Shown here: positions 27,600-37,371 of the stretch, piece after piece | How positions within the stretch are numbered: the first letter of the stretch is position 1 | Layout: each line of letters starts with the position of its first letter | Assembly: GCF_024691275.1 (NCBI RefSeq) | Contig: NZ_JAILNU010000063.1 | Coordinates: 1-44,362, forward strand | Origin: Ruminococcus sp. | Lineage (GTDB): Bacteria; Bacillota; Clostridia; Oscillospirales; Ruminococcaceae | Reading direction: 5' to 3' | DNA length: 44,362 nucleotides | The notes under the pieces: generated by a model | Told to the model about the DNA's origin: nothing | What the model saw: only the letters and a program-made list of their open reading frames with translations | Database searches by the model: none | Program-made: the position numbers and the translations under genes

Positions 27600-29333
27600 A
27601 TGTTATCTTTATCAGGCAGCAGTCCTGCAAAAAGAATCCAGGGACTGCTATTATCTCACCCATATATATCGGCATTTTTAGCTTGTATTATATTAACGCC
27701 TTTTTGCTTCGGCTCGCTGAAGTATATCCCTGAATATACGCCCTATGCAGCTTGGGCAGTTCTTTCACTGGCATTATTCGGCTTAATAAGCAGGACCATA
27801 AAGAAGTTCAGGCTGCCGCGCATCACAGCGGTATCTCTTGCAATATCCGCGTCGGCTGTATTGTTTATCCTCATAGAAAAATACAAAGCATCAGACCGCA
27901 AAATAGTGTGGATATTTTTTTACGGTTTGTCAATGATGTCAGTGCTCTACGGCGCGTTTTACACAAACGAGCTGAGACGGCGCATGAGTTCGGCACTTAT
28001 CATTGCAGTCGGATTCTGGTTGAAGCTATGCTATGTCTTGTGTACGAATGTGAATATGCGTCAGCATGACGAGGGCTGGTTCAGCGATACCGAGGTGGCA
28101 ACAGGACACCTTGGGTATATCTCGTATCTTTTCACGAATCACCATTTGTATCAGGACGATTACTGTTCTATGATGCAGTACTGTCACCCTCCGCTGCATC
28201 ATACGATATGTGCGGTATGGATGCACATAATGGAAGACATCTTCCGCATTGAGCGTGATACAGCGCTGGAAACAATGCAGATGCTGACACTTTTTTATTC
28301 TGTCAGCATAGTGATATCGGCGTATTATATTTTCCGTCATTTCAAGCTTGAGGGAAAAGCACTTTACATACCGCTTATGATAACATCTATGCACCCGTGC
28401 TTCACATATCTTGCGGCGCTGATAAACAACGATGCACTTGCGTGGGCGTTCACTATGGGAGCATTCCTGTTCACTCTCAGGTGGTACAAAGAACCTTCGA
28501 TGAAGAACATCATGAAAATATCGCTGTGCATAGGACTTGGAATGATGTCGAAGCTGTCGGCGGCGCTCATTGCTCTGCCTGTTGCACAGGTTTTCCTTAT
28601 AGTTTTTGTGCGGAAATTCAAAAAATCATGGAAAGAGCTGACAAAGCAGTTTGCAGCCTTTGGAGCGGTATGCGTACCGCTGGGTATGTGGTTCCCGTTA
28701 AGAGGATTTATAAGGTGGAAGATACCGCTCACCTATGTTCAGGAGCTTCCTGCGGGAATGGATCAGGAGATAAAAGGAGTATCCTTTTTCAGCAGGATAA
28801 CAAACTTCGACTTAGAGCAGGTACGTAATGTATTTGAAAACTGGGCATACCGCAACGAAGAGGGCGAGCTTGTCGGCATGAACGAGAGCAATCCGCTCAT
28901 AGCCATACTCAAAAATTCGGTTTTCGGAGAATTCATCAACGGAACATATTTTGAAGGTGCATCGCTGACGATGTGCAGGATATTTTTCTGGACAGGTGCT
29001 GCCATAGCATTTGCTGCATTTGCCGCAATGATCGTCACATTTGTGAGGGATCGCTCCATTGACGAAGTACACAAGCTTTTCACGGGAATATTCTATGCTG
29101 TGCTTGTAGGGAATCTTTATTCAATGTCGGCGAATTATCCGCTGGTATGCACTATGAATTTCAGGTACCTGATGCCCACAGTCGTTACAGGAGCGCTTTT
29201 CATCGGACTTGCTCTCAGGAGAAATTGCAGGTTCCGACGTGTATACAGTTCGGCAGCGGCAGTATCGGTATCAGCCTTTTCGCTGATGTCTGCGGCGATA
29301 TATATTATTGTATGCCAGAAAAGTGTGCTTTGA
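27600..29333 (+). CDS. Multi-pass membrane glycosyltransferase (GT-C fold, ArnT/PMT-like)
   Basis: 577 residues with about a dozen hydrophobic segments. The first outer loop contains MRQHDEGWFSDTEVATGHLGY, matching the acidic motif of GT-C enzymes that use polyprenyl-phosphate sugars, and FTNHHLYQDDYCSMMQYCHPP fits the following loop. It would transfer a sugar onto a lipid or protein outside the membrane; donor and acceptor are unknown. AAGGAG precedes the ATG at 27600. The metallophosphoesterase gene starts 44 bases downstream and may be co-transcribed. Confidence 0.8.
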   Translation: MLSLSGSSPAKRIQGLLLSHPYISAFLACIILTPFCFGSLKYIPEYTPYAAWAVLSLALFGLISRTIKKFRLPRITAVSLAISASAVLFILIEKYKASDRKIVWIFFYGLSMMSVLYGAFYTNELRRRMSSALIIAVGFWLKLCYVLCTNVNMRQHDEGWFSDTEVATGHLGYISYLFTNHHLYQDDYCSMMQYCHPPLHHTICAVWMHIMEDIFRIERDTALETMQMLTLFYSVSIVISAYYIFRHFKLEGKALYIPLMITSMHPCFTYLAALINNDALAWAFTMGAFLFTLRWYKEPSMKNIMKISLCIGLGMMSKLSAALIALPVAQVFLIVFVRKFKKSWKELTKQFAAFGAVCVPLGMWFPLRGFIRWKIPLTYVQELPAGMDQEIKGVSFFSRITNFDLEQVRNVFENWAYRNEEGELVGMNESNPLIAILKNSVFGEFINGTYFEGASLTMCRIFFWTGAAIAFAAFAAMIVTFVRDRSIDEVHKLFTGIFYAVLVGNLYSMSANYPLVCTMNFRYLMPTVVTGALFIGLALRRNCRFRRVYSSAAAVSVSAFSLMSAAIYIIVCQKSVL

Positions 29334-29377
29334 TATTATGAGTCATACTTTAACGCAATTACTTAGGGGGAAGATTC

Positions 29378-30472
29378 ATGTGGTTGATAATATTGGGATT
29401 AGTTATGGCAGCGACGGCTTTAGGAGCAGTTTATGCGATAGTCTGCGTCGGACGTTTCGGGATCTATAAAAAGATATCGGGCGGTAAAAATTGGCTGAAG
29501 CATCTTTTTTCGTTTGTAACGATAGTGCTGGTATTTACAGTGCTGGTGTTTACAATGTCGAGTGTAAATGCGGTGATAGTATTCCTTGACACGATAGTGT
29601 TCTTCCTTATATTCGGTCTTATCATGCGGATAATCAAACGTGCATCGGGCAAGGATCTGGCGGTTTATTGGCAGGGCTGGCTGACTATAGCTGCGTCCGT
29701 GGTATACCATATTATCGGATATTATTTATGCTTCAACATTTGGCAGACGGACTACAGTTTAGTTACCGATAAGCAGGCAAACCTGAGAATAGCACTGTTT
29801 GCCGACAGTCATCTTGGCACCACGTTCGACGGTGAGGGCTTTGCTGAGCAGATGAAGCGAATCGAGGAGCAGTCGCCTGATATAGTTCTGATCGCAGGAG
29901 ATTTTGTTGATGATTCTTCAAACAGGGACGACCTTATCCGTGCTTGTGAAGCACTTGGAAAAATGAATGTAAAGTACGGCGTGTGGTACTGCTATGGCAA
30001 CCATGATGAAGGCTACTTTAATAGCAGGGACTTCACGGCAGAGGAGCTTGAAGCAGCACTCACAGAAAACGGCATACACGTTCTTGCGGATGAATGCGAG
30101 CTTGTTGATAACAGCTTTTACGTAGTAGGAAGGAAAAACGGTGGGGATAATGACCGAAAGGATATGGCAGAGCTTCTCGAAGGAGCAGACACGAGCAAAT
30201 ACATAATCGTCATGGATCATATCCCTAATGATTATGATGAAGAGGCGGCTTCGGCAGCTGATCTCGTGGTATCAGGACATACTCACGGCGGCCAGCTTTT
30301 TCCTATAACCTATGTTGGAGAATGGTTCGATATCAACGATGCAACATACGGATATGAGCGCAGGAATGATACGGATTTTGTTGTTACGTCAGGTATTTCC
30401 GACTGGGAAATTTATTTCAAGACCGCAACAAAGTCAGAGTATGTCATAATTGATGTCTCACAGAAAAAGTGA
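29378..30472 (+). CDS. Membrane-anchored metallophosphoesterase
   Basis: 364 residues. Three or four N-terminal transmembrane helices (about 1-125) are followed by a calcineurin-like phosphoesterase domain with ADSHLG, AGDFVDD, YGNHDE, MDHIPND and SGHTHGGQ, the full set of two-metal ligands. YkuE/YaeI-type proteins of this build act on membrane lipids or unknown phosphoesters. AGGGGGAAG precedes the ATG. Confidence 0.88.
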   Translation: MWLIILGLVMAATALGAVYAIVCVGRFGIYKKISGGKNWLKHLFSFVTIVLVFTVLVFTMSSVNAVIVFLDTIVFFLIFGLIMRIIKRASGKDLAVYWQGWLTIAASVVYHIIGYYLCFNIWQTDYSLVTDKQANLRIALFADSHLGTTFDGEGFAEQMKRIEEQSPDIVLIAGDFVDDSSNRDDLIRACEALGKMNVKYGVWYCYGNHDEGYFNSRDFTAEELEAALTENGIHVLADECELVDNSFYVVGRKNGGDNDRKDMAELLEGADTSKYIIVMDHIPNDYDEEAASAADLVVSGHTHGGQLFPITYVGEWFDINDATYGYERRNDTDFVVTSGISDWEIYFKTATKSEYVIIDVSQKK

Positions 30473-30490
30473 ACTCATATGTATGGTATA

Positions 30491-30535
30491 ATAACAGCAG
30501 ATCCCCGGGACATTGCCTCGGGGATCTGCTGTTAT
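30491..30535. terminator. Very long hairpin between two phosphoesterase genes
   Basis: ATAACAGCAGATCCCCG and CGGGGATCTGCTGTTAT are perfect 17-base arms around an 11-base loop. Lying between converging genes, it likely terminates both, although the T-tract is weak. Confidence 0.8.
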
Positions 30536-30559
30536 ATGCTGGTGCGCAGTATTTTTCGG

Positions 30560-31171
30560 TCAGTATTTAAGGTCGATATGCTCAAAGCTGATACCACTTT
30601 CATTCGCCTCGATGAGAAGGTAAGAAGCTCCTTCCAATCCTGAAGCCGAAACTGATACAACATTTTCGTTCACGAAATTTCTGTGAGAATGACCGACTGC
30701 AAGGAGGTCATATTTCATGATATCATTTCTTCTGCAAGCTTCATCGAATACACCGTTATTTAGAGATGACAGCGGCAGGAAAGGGTATGCTGAGTCAGTA
30801 TCCAGAAACAGAAAGTGTGAAAAACGCATTTTATGTCCACAGCATTCAGCTTCGTAAACCAGCGGCATCTGTTTGATGAACTGCATCTGTTCGACAGTGA
30901 CCTTTTTTCTTATCTCGTCATAATAGCTCCTGAGATGTTCCACATCAGGGTCGATATCAACGCCATGCTGGAGGTACAGTTCGCAGTTTCCCTTTAAGCA
31001 GATGATATCGTTGTTCTTTAACAGATCCAGACATTCTGTTTCCTCGTTTCCGCGTTGGAGGATATCTCCCAGAAAGACTGTAAGGTCGGGAACTTTTTCT
31101 TTTATCTGTTCGAGGACGGCGTTTAATGCTTTAAGATTTCCGTGAATATCAGAGAATACAAAAATTTTCAT
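30560..31171 (-). CDS. YfcE/MJ0936-type metallophosphoesterase
   Basis: 203 residues, cytoplasmic. Motifs FSDIHGN, LGDILQRG, KGNCE and VGHSHRN mark the small bacterial phosphodiesterase family related to YfcE. The usual GNH is GNC here, which is common in this subfamily. The ATG at 31171 has AAAGGA upstream; an in-frame ATG 15 bases earlier overlaps that site. Substrate unknown. Confidence 0.88.
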   Translation of the reverse strand: MKIFVFSDIHGNLKALNAVLEQIKEKVPDLTVFLGDILQRGNEETECLDLLKNNDIICLKGNCELYLQHGVDIDPDVEHLRSYYDEIRKKVTVEQMQFIKQMPLVYEAECCGHKMRFSHFLFLDTDSAYPFLPLSSLNNGVFDEACRRNDIMKYDLLAVGHSHRNFVNENVVSVSASGLEGASYLLIEANESGISFEHIDLKY

Positions 31172-31242
31172 AACGATTCCTTTCATTTATGCAAGTATTT
31201 TTATAAAAAAAAAGTATTATATCATAAACAAAGTTATTTGTC

Positions 31243-31287
31243 AATAAAAGCCATAGCATTTCCTTGTACAGGAAACACTATGGCTTA
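31243..31287 (-). terminator. Terminator of the EAL-domain gene
   Basis: AAGCCATAG.TTTCCT pairs with AGGAAA.CTATGGCTT, with TTTTA following on the minus strand. Confidence 0.88.
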
Positions 31288-31301
31288 AAGCAGCTGTAAA
31301 T

Positions 31302-32990
31302 TTATTTGCTGTAAACATAATCCTCATCAAGTCTTTTCTCAAATTCCTCGATAGGCAGAGGTTTGTCAAAGAAGAATCCCTGAGCAAGGTTGCAGTTGTT
31401 TTCACAGAGCAGTTCGACCTGAGCACTGGTCTCCACACCCTCAGCGATACATTCAAGTCCCATTTCCTGAGCCATAGCAACGATGTACTTGAAAATGAGG
31501 GCTTTTTGATGAGGGTCGTCCTCGTTTTCGGTAGGGAGCAGGCTTTTGTCCAGCTTCAGCACGTCCCACGGTATCTCCTTGATGAGGTTGAGTGAAGAAT
31601 AACCAATGCCGAAGTCATCGACAGAGGTCGATATACCGTGCTTCTGCAAGCCGCTGATAGTACGTTTCAGGTCAGTGAACTCCACATCGGTGGTGGTCTC
31701 TGTAAGTTCAATTTCTATGTATTCATGAGGAATATTATGACGGTCAACGATATCGAGGATATGCTTGAGCAGATCCATATCAGAAAGATGCCTGCGTGAA
31801 AGGTTAACGGATATGCGCACAGCCTTGCGGCCGCTGTCCAGCCATCTTCTTATGTCGCGGCATACCGCATCGAGCATATAGAAATCAAGCTTGCAGATAT
31901 CTCGCCCCTGTTCCAGAACGGGTATAAAATCCCCTGGGGGAACGAGCCGACCGTTATGCAGCCAGCGGCAAAGAGCCTCAGCACCTGCCAACTTCAGACC
32001 GTCGACAGCGACCTTTGGCTGATAGTACACAAGGAACTCTCTTTCTTCAAGAGCCTTTGGGAAGCAGGCTGAGATATCGTTGTTCTTTTTGCTTATTGCC
32101 AGCAGCTGATCGTCGAAGTATACAACGTCCTGTGTACACGAATTTTTTGCAAGGCTGAAAGCCATGCTTACGCGGTCCATGATATCTGACGAGAGAACAA
32201 AGCTGTCCATATCAGGGATAACATAAACTCCGACAGTTGCCGAAATATTTATGCGCTCGTCTCTTGTTTCATCATAGACTATAGGCGTACCGCTTAGTAT
32301 CTTCAGTAGTGCATCGAGCTTGTCCTGATATATCAGGACAATGAAGTTATCACCGCCGATACGGCATAGTACCTCTGCACTGTCTGTCAAGATATTATCA
32401 ATACAGGCTATGAATTGTTTCATTACGCAGGTACCGTTTTCGCGTCCCAGCTGTTGGTTGACAACGGAAAACCTTTTTAAATTGAACCTGACCGCAGCAA
32501 AGCTGTCGACACGTTCTTCCTTGCACAGCATTCTCACATTTTTCATGAACTGTTTAAGGTTGTACATATCGAAATCGCTGTCAAAGTATGTCAGGCGGTT
32601 GGTGAGCTTGATAAGCCGAAGCTTACCGTTGAGAGTGCTGAAAAGGGCGATAAATATCTGTATCTTTTCAAGCTCGTTTTCAGACCATTCTTCGGCATCG
32701 GCTATGGGATAGATTTTGTATACGACGATAGAATCGTCGTTGGTGGTCATACGTCTGCTTACACAAAAAGTATCGCAGACCTGACCGCAGTCGTAGTAGC
32801 AGTACGGTGTATACAGACCAAGGTGCTCTGAAGCTTCATTGGTATAGGCAAGCATTTCGACCTTGCCTATTCTTAGCAGCACACACAGTTCCTCAAGAAT
32901 AGCGGCGATCTCATCAGGAGTTGCCGCAGTAAGCGCCATTGTCTTTCTTATAAAGCGCTCGACAGCTCTCATATACTCATTAAAGATCAT
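31302..32990 (-). CDS. Cyclic-di-GMP phosphodiesterase with degenerate GGDEF and intact EAL domain
   Basis: 562 residues, no signal or membrane segment. Residues 1-130 are a sensor-like region of unknown fold. The GGDEF domain (about 135-300) has RIGGDNF at 211-216 in place of GGDEF, so it is probably not a cyclase. The EAL domain (about 310-555) keeps EAL (338-340), Asn396, Glu428, the DDFG pair at 458-461, Lys482 and Glu517 in IAEGVET, the metal and substrate ligands of active phosphodiesterases. It should lower c-di-GMP, which controls attachment and motility. GGAGGGG precedes the ATG. Single gene. Confidence 0.93.
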   Translation of the reverse strand: MIFNEYMRAVERFIRKTMALTAATPDEIAAILEELCVLLRIGKVEMLAYTNEASEHLGLYTPYCYYDCGQVCDTFCVSRRMTTNDDSIVVYKIYPIADAEEWSENELEKIQIFIALFSTLNGKLRLIKLTNRLTYFDSDFDMYNLKQFMKNVRMLCKEERVDSFAAVRFNLKRFSVVNQQLGRENGTCVMKQFIACIDNILTDSAEVLCRIGGDNFIVLIYQDKLDALLKILSGTPIVYDETRDERINISATVGVYVIPDMDSFVLSSDIMDRVSMAFSLAKNSCTQDVVYFDDQLLAISKKNNDISACFPKALEEREFLVYYQPKVAVDGLKLAGAEALCRWLHNGRLVPPGDFIPVLEQGRDICKLDFYMLDAVCRDIRRWLDSGRKAVRISVNLSRRHLSDMDLLKHILDIVDRHNIPHEYIEIELTETTTDVEFTDLKRTISGLQKHGISTSVDDFGIGYSSLNLIKEIPWDVLKLDKSLLPTENEDDPHQKALIFKYIVAMAQEMGLECIAEGVETSAQVELLCENNCNLAQGFFFDKPLPIEEFEKRLDEDYVYSK

Positions 32991-33339
32991 ACATATCCCC
33001 TCCGAACAGACAATAAGCCTGTTACAGATTTTTTATATATTGACATTATATCATAATAAAATGTGTTAATGTTTGATATTTTATGAACATAGTGTGAATA
33101 TTACAAGTGTTATCAAGAATGTTATTGCAACTTGTATCAACTGCACAAAGATAATGGCGATGAGTCAATATTTCAATTCAGCAATTAAAAGTTTTAGTGT
33201 GAAAAAGTGTTGACAGTATTAAAGGTATATGGTATAATTTTTTATGACCGCAGACAGTTCGTCGGCGGTCTGACTGTTTGTTAATTTTACCGCAGCTTGG
33301 TGCAAAAGCGGCGGAGTTCTTGATATAGGAGGTCTTTTT
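32991..33339. other. Divergent intergenic region between EAL gene and aro operon
   Basis: AT-rich at the left and more structured at the right. It holds the aroB promoter at 33210-33238 and a leader with the hairpin GACCGC...GCGGTC (33245-33269). No small gene was found. Confidence 0.6.
33210..33238 (+). promoter_or_regulatory. Promoter of the aroB-aroA-aroC operon
   Basis: Consensus TTGACA, 17-base spacer, TATAAT. The predicted leader of nearly 100 bases folds into at least one hairpin. Confidence 0.88.
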
Positions 33340-34380
33340 ATGAAAAAGATACATCTGAATACAAGTCACCCTTACGATGTTCTTATCGAGAGAGGCGGCA
33401 TAAAAAAGAGCGGTGAATATATCGCAAAGGTAACAGCTTCGAGAAAGGCTGCGATAATCACCGATGATATAGTTGAAAAGCTCCATTTGCAGACGGTCAG
33501 GGAGTCAATGGAAGCGGCAGGCTTTGAGTGTACAGTATTCTCTTTCCCGAACGGAGAGCAGTCGAAATGCCTTGCAACTCTCGGAAAAATATATGATTTC
33601 CTTTGTGAGAGCAATATCACGAGAAGTGATATCGTAGTAGCTCTCGGAGGCGGTGTTGTAGGCGATATCACAGGCTTTGCGGCAGCTTCTTATCTCAGGG
33701 GAGTTGAGTTCATACAGATACCGACTACGCTGCTTTCACAGGTGGATTCATCTGTCGGCGGAAAGACAGCTATAGATATTGCAGGCGGAAAGAATCTCGT
33801 AGGTGCCTTCAAGCAGCCTGCGCTTGTAATATGCGACAGCGATACGCTTAAAACTCTTCCCGAGAGCATACTTTCCGAGGGAATGGGTGAGTGCATAAAG
33901 TACGGCATGATACGCGACGAGAAGCTTTTTGAGCTTATGGAGTCACACAATATTGAAGATATTGATGATATTATGGACGAAATGGTATACACCTGCATAG
34001 ATATCAAGCGTCAGGTAGTCGAGAATGATGAGTTTGACAGGGGAGAGCGAATGATCCTCAACTTTGGTCATACTCTTGGCCATGCGCTTGAGGGCTGGCA
34101 CAATTATACCGATTATCCCCACGGAAACGGTGTCGCAGCAGGAATGTGCATGATAACTGACAAGCTTGCACCTCAGCTTTCGGAGAGACTGAAGAAGTGT
34201 GTTGCGGCATATAAGCTCCCCACAGGAAGCGATATCCCTATGAGTGAGCTTCTCCCGTTCTGTGTCAAGGACAAAAAGAACGAAGCTAAGAACATAAACT
34301 ACATAATATGCAATGAAATAGGCAAGAGCGAGATCGTAAAGGTACCTTTTGCCGAATTCTGCCGACTTATGGAGGGCTGA
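33340..34380 (+). CDS. aroB: 3-dehydroquinate synthase
   Basis: Second step of the shikimate pathway: converts DAHP to 3-dehydroquinate, using NAD and a divalent metal. 346 residues, normal length. It shows the NAD-binding ALGGGVVGDITGFAAASYLRG, PTTLLSQVDSSVGGKTAID, and the metal ligands in FNFGHTLGHALE and HGNGVAAGM. AGGAGG precedes the ATG. It is the first gene of a tight aro operon and ends 2 bases before aroA. Confidence 0.97.
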   Translation: MKKIHLNTSHPYDVLIERGGIKKSGEYIAKVTASRKAAIITDDIVEKLHLQTVRESMEAAGFECTVFSFPNGEQSKCLATLGKIYDFLCESNITRSDIVVALGGGVVGDITGFAAASYLRGVEFIQIPTTLLSQVDSSVGGKTAIDIAGGKNLVGAFKQPALVICDSDTLKTLPESILSEGMGECIKYGMIRDEKLFELMESHNIEDIDDIMDEMVYTCIDIKRQVVENDEFDRGERMILNFGHTLGHALEGWHNYTDYPHGNGVAAGMCMITDKLAPQLSERLKKCVAAYKLPTGSDIPMSELLPFCVKDKKNEAKNINYIICNEIGKSEIVKVPFAEFCRLMEG

Positions 34381-34382
34381 GA

Positions 34383-35615
34383 ATGGATATAGCTATCAGA
34401 CCTTCGGTGCTGCGCGGAAAGCTCAGCGTTCCCGCTTCAAAGAGCTGCGCTCACCGCTCTATAATATGTGCGGCACTTGCTGACGGAGTTTCACACCTGA
34501 GCGGAGTTACCATGTCAAAGGACATCGAAGCTACTATCGGAGCAATGACGGCTCTCGGAGCTGAATTCACCGTTGACGGCGGAGATATAACAGTCAAAGG
34601 CGCAGGCGGAAGACCTGCGGGCGACAGCGTTATTGACTGCAACGAGAGCGGTTCGACCCTTCGTTTCATCATACCTGTTGCAGCAGCTCTCGGAAAAACT
34701 ACCGAATTCCGCGGCAGGGGAAGACTTCCTCAGCGTCCTATAGATATCTTCACAAGGGAGCTTGGAAAGAACGGAGTTGTGTTTGATTATCACAATACCA
34801 TGCCGTTCACTATTTCGGGCAGGCTTAAAAGCGGCATTTTTGAGATAGAGGGAGATGTTTCCTCGCAGTTCATAACAGGACTTCTCTTTGCGCTGCCGAT
34901 GCTTGAAGGCGATTCCGAAATAGTCCTGACATCACACCTCGAATCCCGTCCGTATGTTGACATAACCATTGATACTCTGCGAAGATTCGGAGTTTCGGTA
35001 GACGAGTCGGAGAACGGCTTCAGGATTAAGGGCGGTCAGAAATATGCTCCCCACGACGAAAAGATCGAGGGAGACTACTCTCAGGCAGCATTTTTCTGTG
35101 TTGCAAATGCTCTGGGTTCACAGGTCGAGCTCCATAATCTTAACGAAAACAGTGTTCAAGGTGATAAGAAAATCCTTGAAATTATCAATAATATGTGCTA
35201 TAATAACAATATCGGACATTATAACGCCGATTGCTCGGATATCCCTGACCTCGTGCCGATATTGGCTGTTCTGGGAGCTTTCGGCAGCGGCGATTCGGTA
35301 ATATACAACGCTAAACGACTTAAAATAAAAGAAAGCGACCGCTTACAGACAACAGCTGCTTTGCTGAACGGTCTCGGCGGAAGTGTCACTGTGACTGATG
35401 ACGGACTTATTATCCACCCTACAGGCGCAATGCACGGCGGAACGGTCGACAGTTTCGGTGACCACAGAATAGTCATGGCGGCAGCTATTGCTGCAACGCG
35501 CATCGACGGAGAAGTGGTCATAAAAGGCGCTGAAGCCGCTGAAAAATCTTACCCTGCTTTCTTTGACGACTACAAAATGCTCGGAGGTAAAGCTAATGTC
35601 ATCATTCTGGAATAA
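34383..35615 (+). CDS. aroA: 5-enolpyruvylshikimate-3-phosphate synthase
   Basis: Adds enolpyruvate from PEP to shikimate-3-phosphate. 410 residues. Motifs: KSCAHRSIICAALA near the N-terminus, ESGSTLRF, the PEP-site RGRGRLPQRPI, GDYSQAAFF, SDIPDLVPILAVL with the catalytic Asp, KESDRL and GDHRIVMAAAIAA. The loop after the first Lys is in the family-typical form. The start follows the aroB stop by 2 bases, and the last 20 bases overlap aroC. Confidence 0.97.
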   Translation: MDIAIRPSVLRGKLSVPASKSCAHRSIICAALADGVSHLSGVTMSKDIEATIGAMTALGAEFTVDGGDITVKGAGGRPAGDSVIDCNESGSTLRFIIPVAAALGKTTEFRGRGRLPQRPIDIFTRELGKNGVVFDYHNTMPFTISGRLKSGIFEIEGDVSSQFITGLLFALPMLEGDSEIVLTSHLESRPYVDITIDTLRRFGVSVDESENGFRIKGGQKYAPHDEKIEGDYSQAAFFCVANALGSQVELHNLNENSVQGDKKILEIINNMCYNNNIGHYNADCSDIPDLVPILAVLGAFGSGDSVIYNAKRLKIKESDRLQTTAALLNGLGGSVTVTDDGLIIHPTGAMHGGTVDSFGDHRIVMAAAIAATRIDGEVVIKGAEAAEKSYPAFFDDYKMLGGKANVIILE

Positions 35616-36675
35616 TCGGATATCTGTCTCTTTGTTCGGCGAAGCTCATGGTCCTGCTATCGGTGTTACCGTGGACAATCTGCCTTCGGGAGAGTTTATA
35701 GACGCTGAGGAGCTTTCACGCTTCATGGCAAGAAGATATTCCTGCGGCAGCGGAGTTGCCGTAGATTCCATGCCTCATATCTTATCCGGTATACTCAATG
35801 AACGTACTACAGGTGCGCCTCTTTGTGCTTTGTTGCAGAACAGGAACGCATCTGCTCCGCAGCACGAACCGAAGGATCCGCTTCTGCGTCCTGGTCATGC
35901 TGATTATACAGGTACTGTGAGATACAGAGGCTTCAATGATGTTCGTGACGGCGGTCACTTTTCCGACAGCGCTACCGATCCGCTCTGCTTTGCAGGAGCT
36001 GTCTGCGCTCAGATACTTGAAAGGCGCGGTATATACACAGGTGCGCATATACTTCAGATACATAATACTAAGGATAATCCCTTCGATCCTGTAAATATTA
36101 CCCGTGACGGCGTTCTCAGCGTGAGAAACAAGGATTTCCCCGTTATCAACGACCGCAAGGGATGGGCTATGATCGAGGATATAAACAAGGCTGAGGAGGG
36201 CGGCGAGTCCTTGGGCGGTGTCATAGAGTGTGCCGCTGTAAATGTGCCTGCGGGTATCGGTTCGCCTATATTTGACGGACTTGAAAACAACATTGCACAG
36301 CTCATTTTCGGTATCCCCAATGTCAGGGGACTGGAGTTCGGTGCAGGCTTCCTTTCCGCAAAAATGGTTGGCAGTCAGCACAATGACGAGTTCTATGTGA
36401 ACGATCACGGTCATGTGCTCACAAAGACGAACAATCACGGCGGTATAATCGGCGGTATCTCGTCGGGAATGCCTATTACTCTCAAAGTTGCGTTCAAGCC
36501 TTCTGAGTTTGTGGGCGGTCAGCAGGACGCAGTGAACTACCGCAAAATGATGACGGAGACCGTTGACAGCACAAAGCATATCCCATGCAGTGTTCCAGCG
36601 GCTGTTCCGTGTGTTGAGGCGGCTGTGAACATTGCTCTGCTTTCACATATGTTGGATTATCCTAATTTCTGTTAA
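35596..36675 (+). CDS. aroC: Chorismate synthase
   Basis: Last step of the shikimate pathway, forming chorismate from EPSP with reduced flavin. 359 residues. Signatures: FGEAHGPAIGVTVDNLPSGE, LRPGHADYTG, FSDSATDPLCFAGA region, NNHGGIIGGISSGMPI, and MTETVDSTKHIPCSVPAAVP. The ATG at 35596 has GGAGGTAA upstream and overlaps the aroA end by 20 bases, which implies translational coupling. An ATG at 35563 would add 11 non-family residues. Confidence 0.97.
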   Translation: MSSFWNNRISVSLFGEAHGPAIGVTVDNLPSGEFIDAEELSRFMARRYSCGSGVAVDSMPHILSGILNERTTGAPLCALLQNRNASAPQHEPKDPLLRPGHADYTGTVRYRGFNDVRDGGHFSDSATDPLCFAGAVCAQILERRGIYTGAHILQIHNTKDNPFDPVNITRDGVLSVRNKDFPVINDRKGWAMIEDINKAEEGGESLGGVIECAAVNVPAGIGSPIFDGLENNIAQLIFGIPNVRGLEFGAGFLSAKMVGSQHNDEFYVNDHGHVLTKTNNHGGIIGGISSGMPITLKVAFKPSEFVGGQQDAVNYRKMMTETVDSTKHIPCSVPAAVPCVEAAVNIALLSHMLDYPNFC

Positions 36676-36686
36676 GGTGACTTGTT

Positions 36687-37280
36687 ATGCAGGATGAAAA
36701 TATAATGAAAATGGCAGAACGTGCCGACATCGAGATAAAAGATGTCCCCACGCTCAATATACTCCTTTGCTACTTGCTGTATAAGATCGACAGACCGTTA
36801 AGTCCCGATCAGCTCTATGATATTGCTATCGGTACAGGTGTCATAAACTATTTCTACTATCAGGATTCTGTGGGATACCTGCTGAAAAACGGCCATATCA
36901 CTGCCGAAAAGAACGAGAACGGCGAGGAGTGCTATGTTTTGCAGCCAAAGGGCAGAGAATGCGCTAAGCAGCTCAAAAATTATGCCCCGAAGTCCTACAG
37001 GGACAGGCTCGTACTTGCTGCACTCAGGTATTTTGCGCGTATCCAGTACGAAAAAGAGCTTAAAATAGAGTACGAACCTGTGGGGAACGGCTATTATACC
37101 CACGTCAGATGCATAGACTCGAATTTTGACCTCATGGATCTGAAGCTCTATGCCCCTGATCTTGCTCAGGCGCAGCTCATTGGCGAAAAGATACTTCTCA
37201 ATCCTGCGGGATTCTACGGAAAGGTCATCGAAGTGGCTCTTTCAAACGAAGAACCCTCCTACGACTTGAGTGATAACTGA
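36687..37280 (+). CDS. DUF4364 family protein
   Basis: 197 residues, matching the Firmicutes DUF4364 family in length and in LNILLCYLLYKIDRPLSPDQLYDIA, NYFYYQDSVGYLLKNGHI. The first 90 residues look like a winged helix, so it may bind DNA. It starts 11 bases after aroC and is the last gene of the aro operon. A role in regulating the operon is possible but not shown. Confidence 0.8.
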   Translation: MQDENIMKMAERADIEIKDVPTLNILLCYLLYKIDRPLSPDQLYDIAIGTGVINYFYYQDSVGYLLKNGHITAEKNENGEECYVLQPKGRECAKQLKNYAPKSYRDRLVLAALRYFARIQYEKELKIEYEPVGNGYYTHVRCIDSNFDLMDLKLYAPDLAQAQLIGEKILLNPAGFYGKVIEVALSNEEPSYDLSDN

Positions 37281-37286
37281 CGATAC

Positions 37287-37313
37287 AAGGAGCTGTTTTT
37301 GCAGCTCCTTTCT
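37287..37313 (+). terminator. Terminator of the aro operon
   Basis: AAGGAGCTG pairs with CAGCTCCTT around TTTTTG, followed by TCT. Confidence 0.75.
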
Positions 37314-37371
37314 GATTAGTTCTTAGTGTATAGTTCCTTTGCTGATCGCAAAGTATAACGGGAGAAATGCA

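Noticed and set aside
35782-36579. 265-residue open frame opposite aroC
   Set aside because: Antisense shadow of a highly conserved gene; no family match or start signal.
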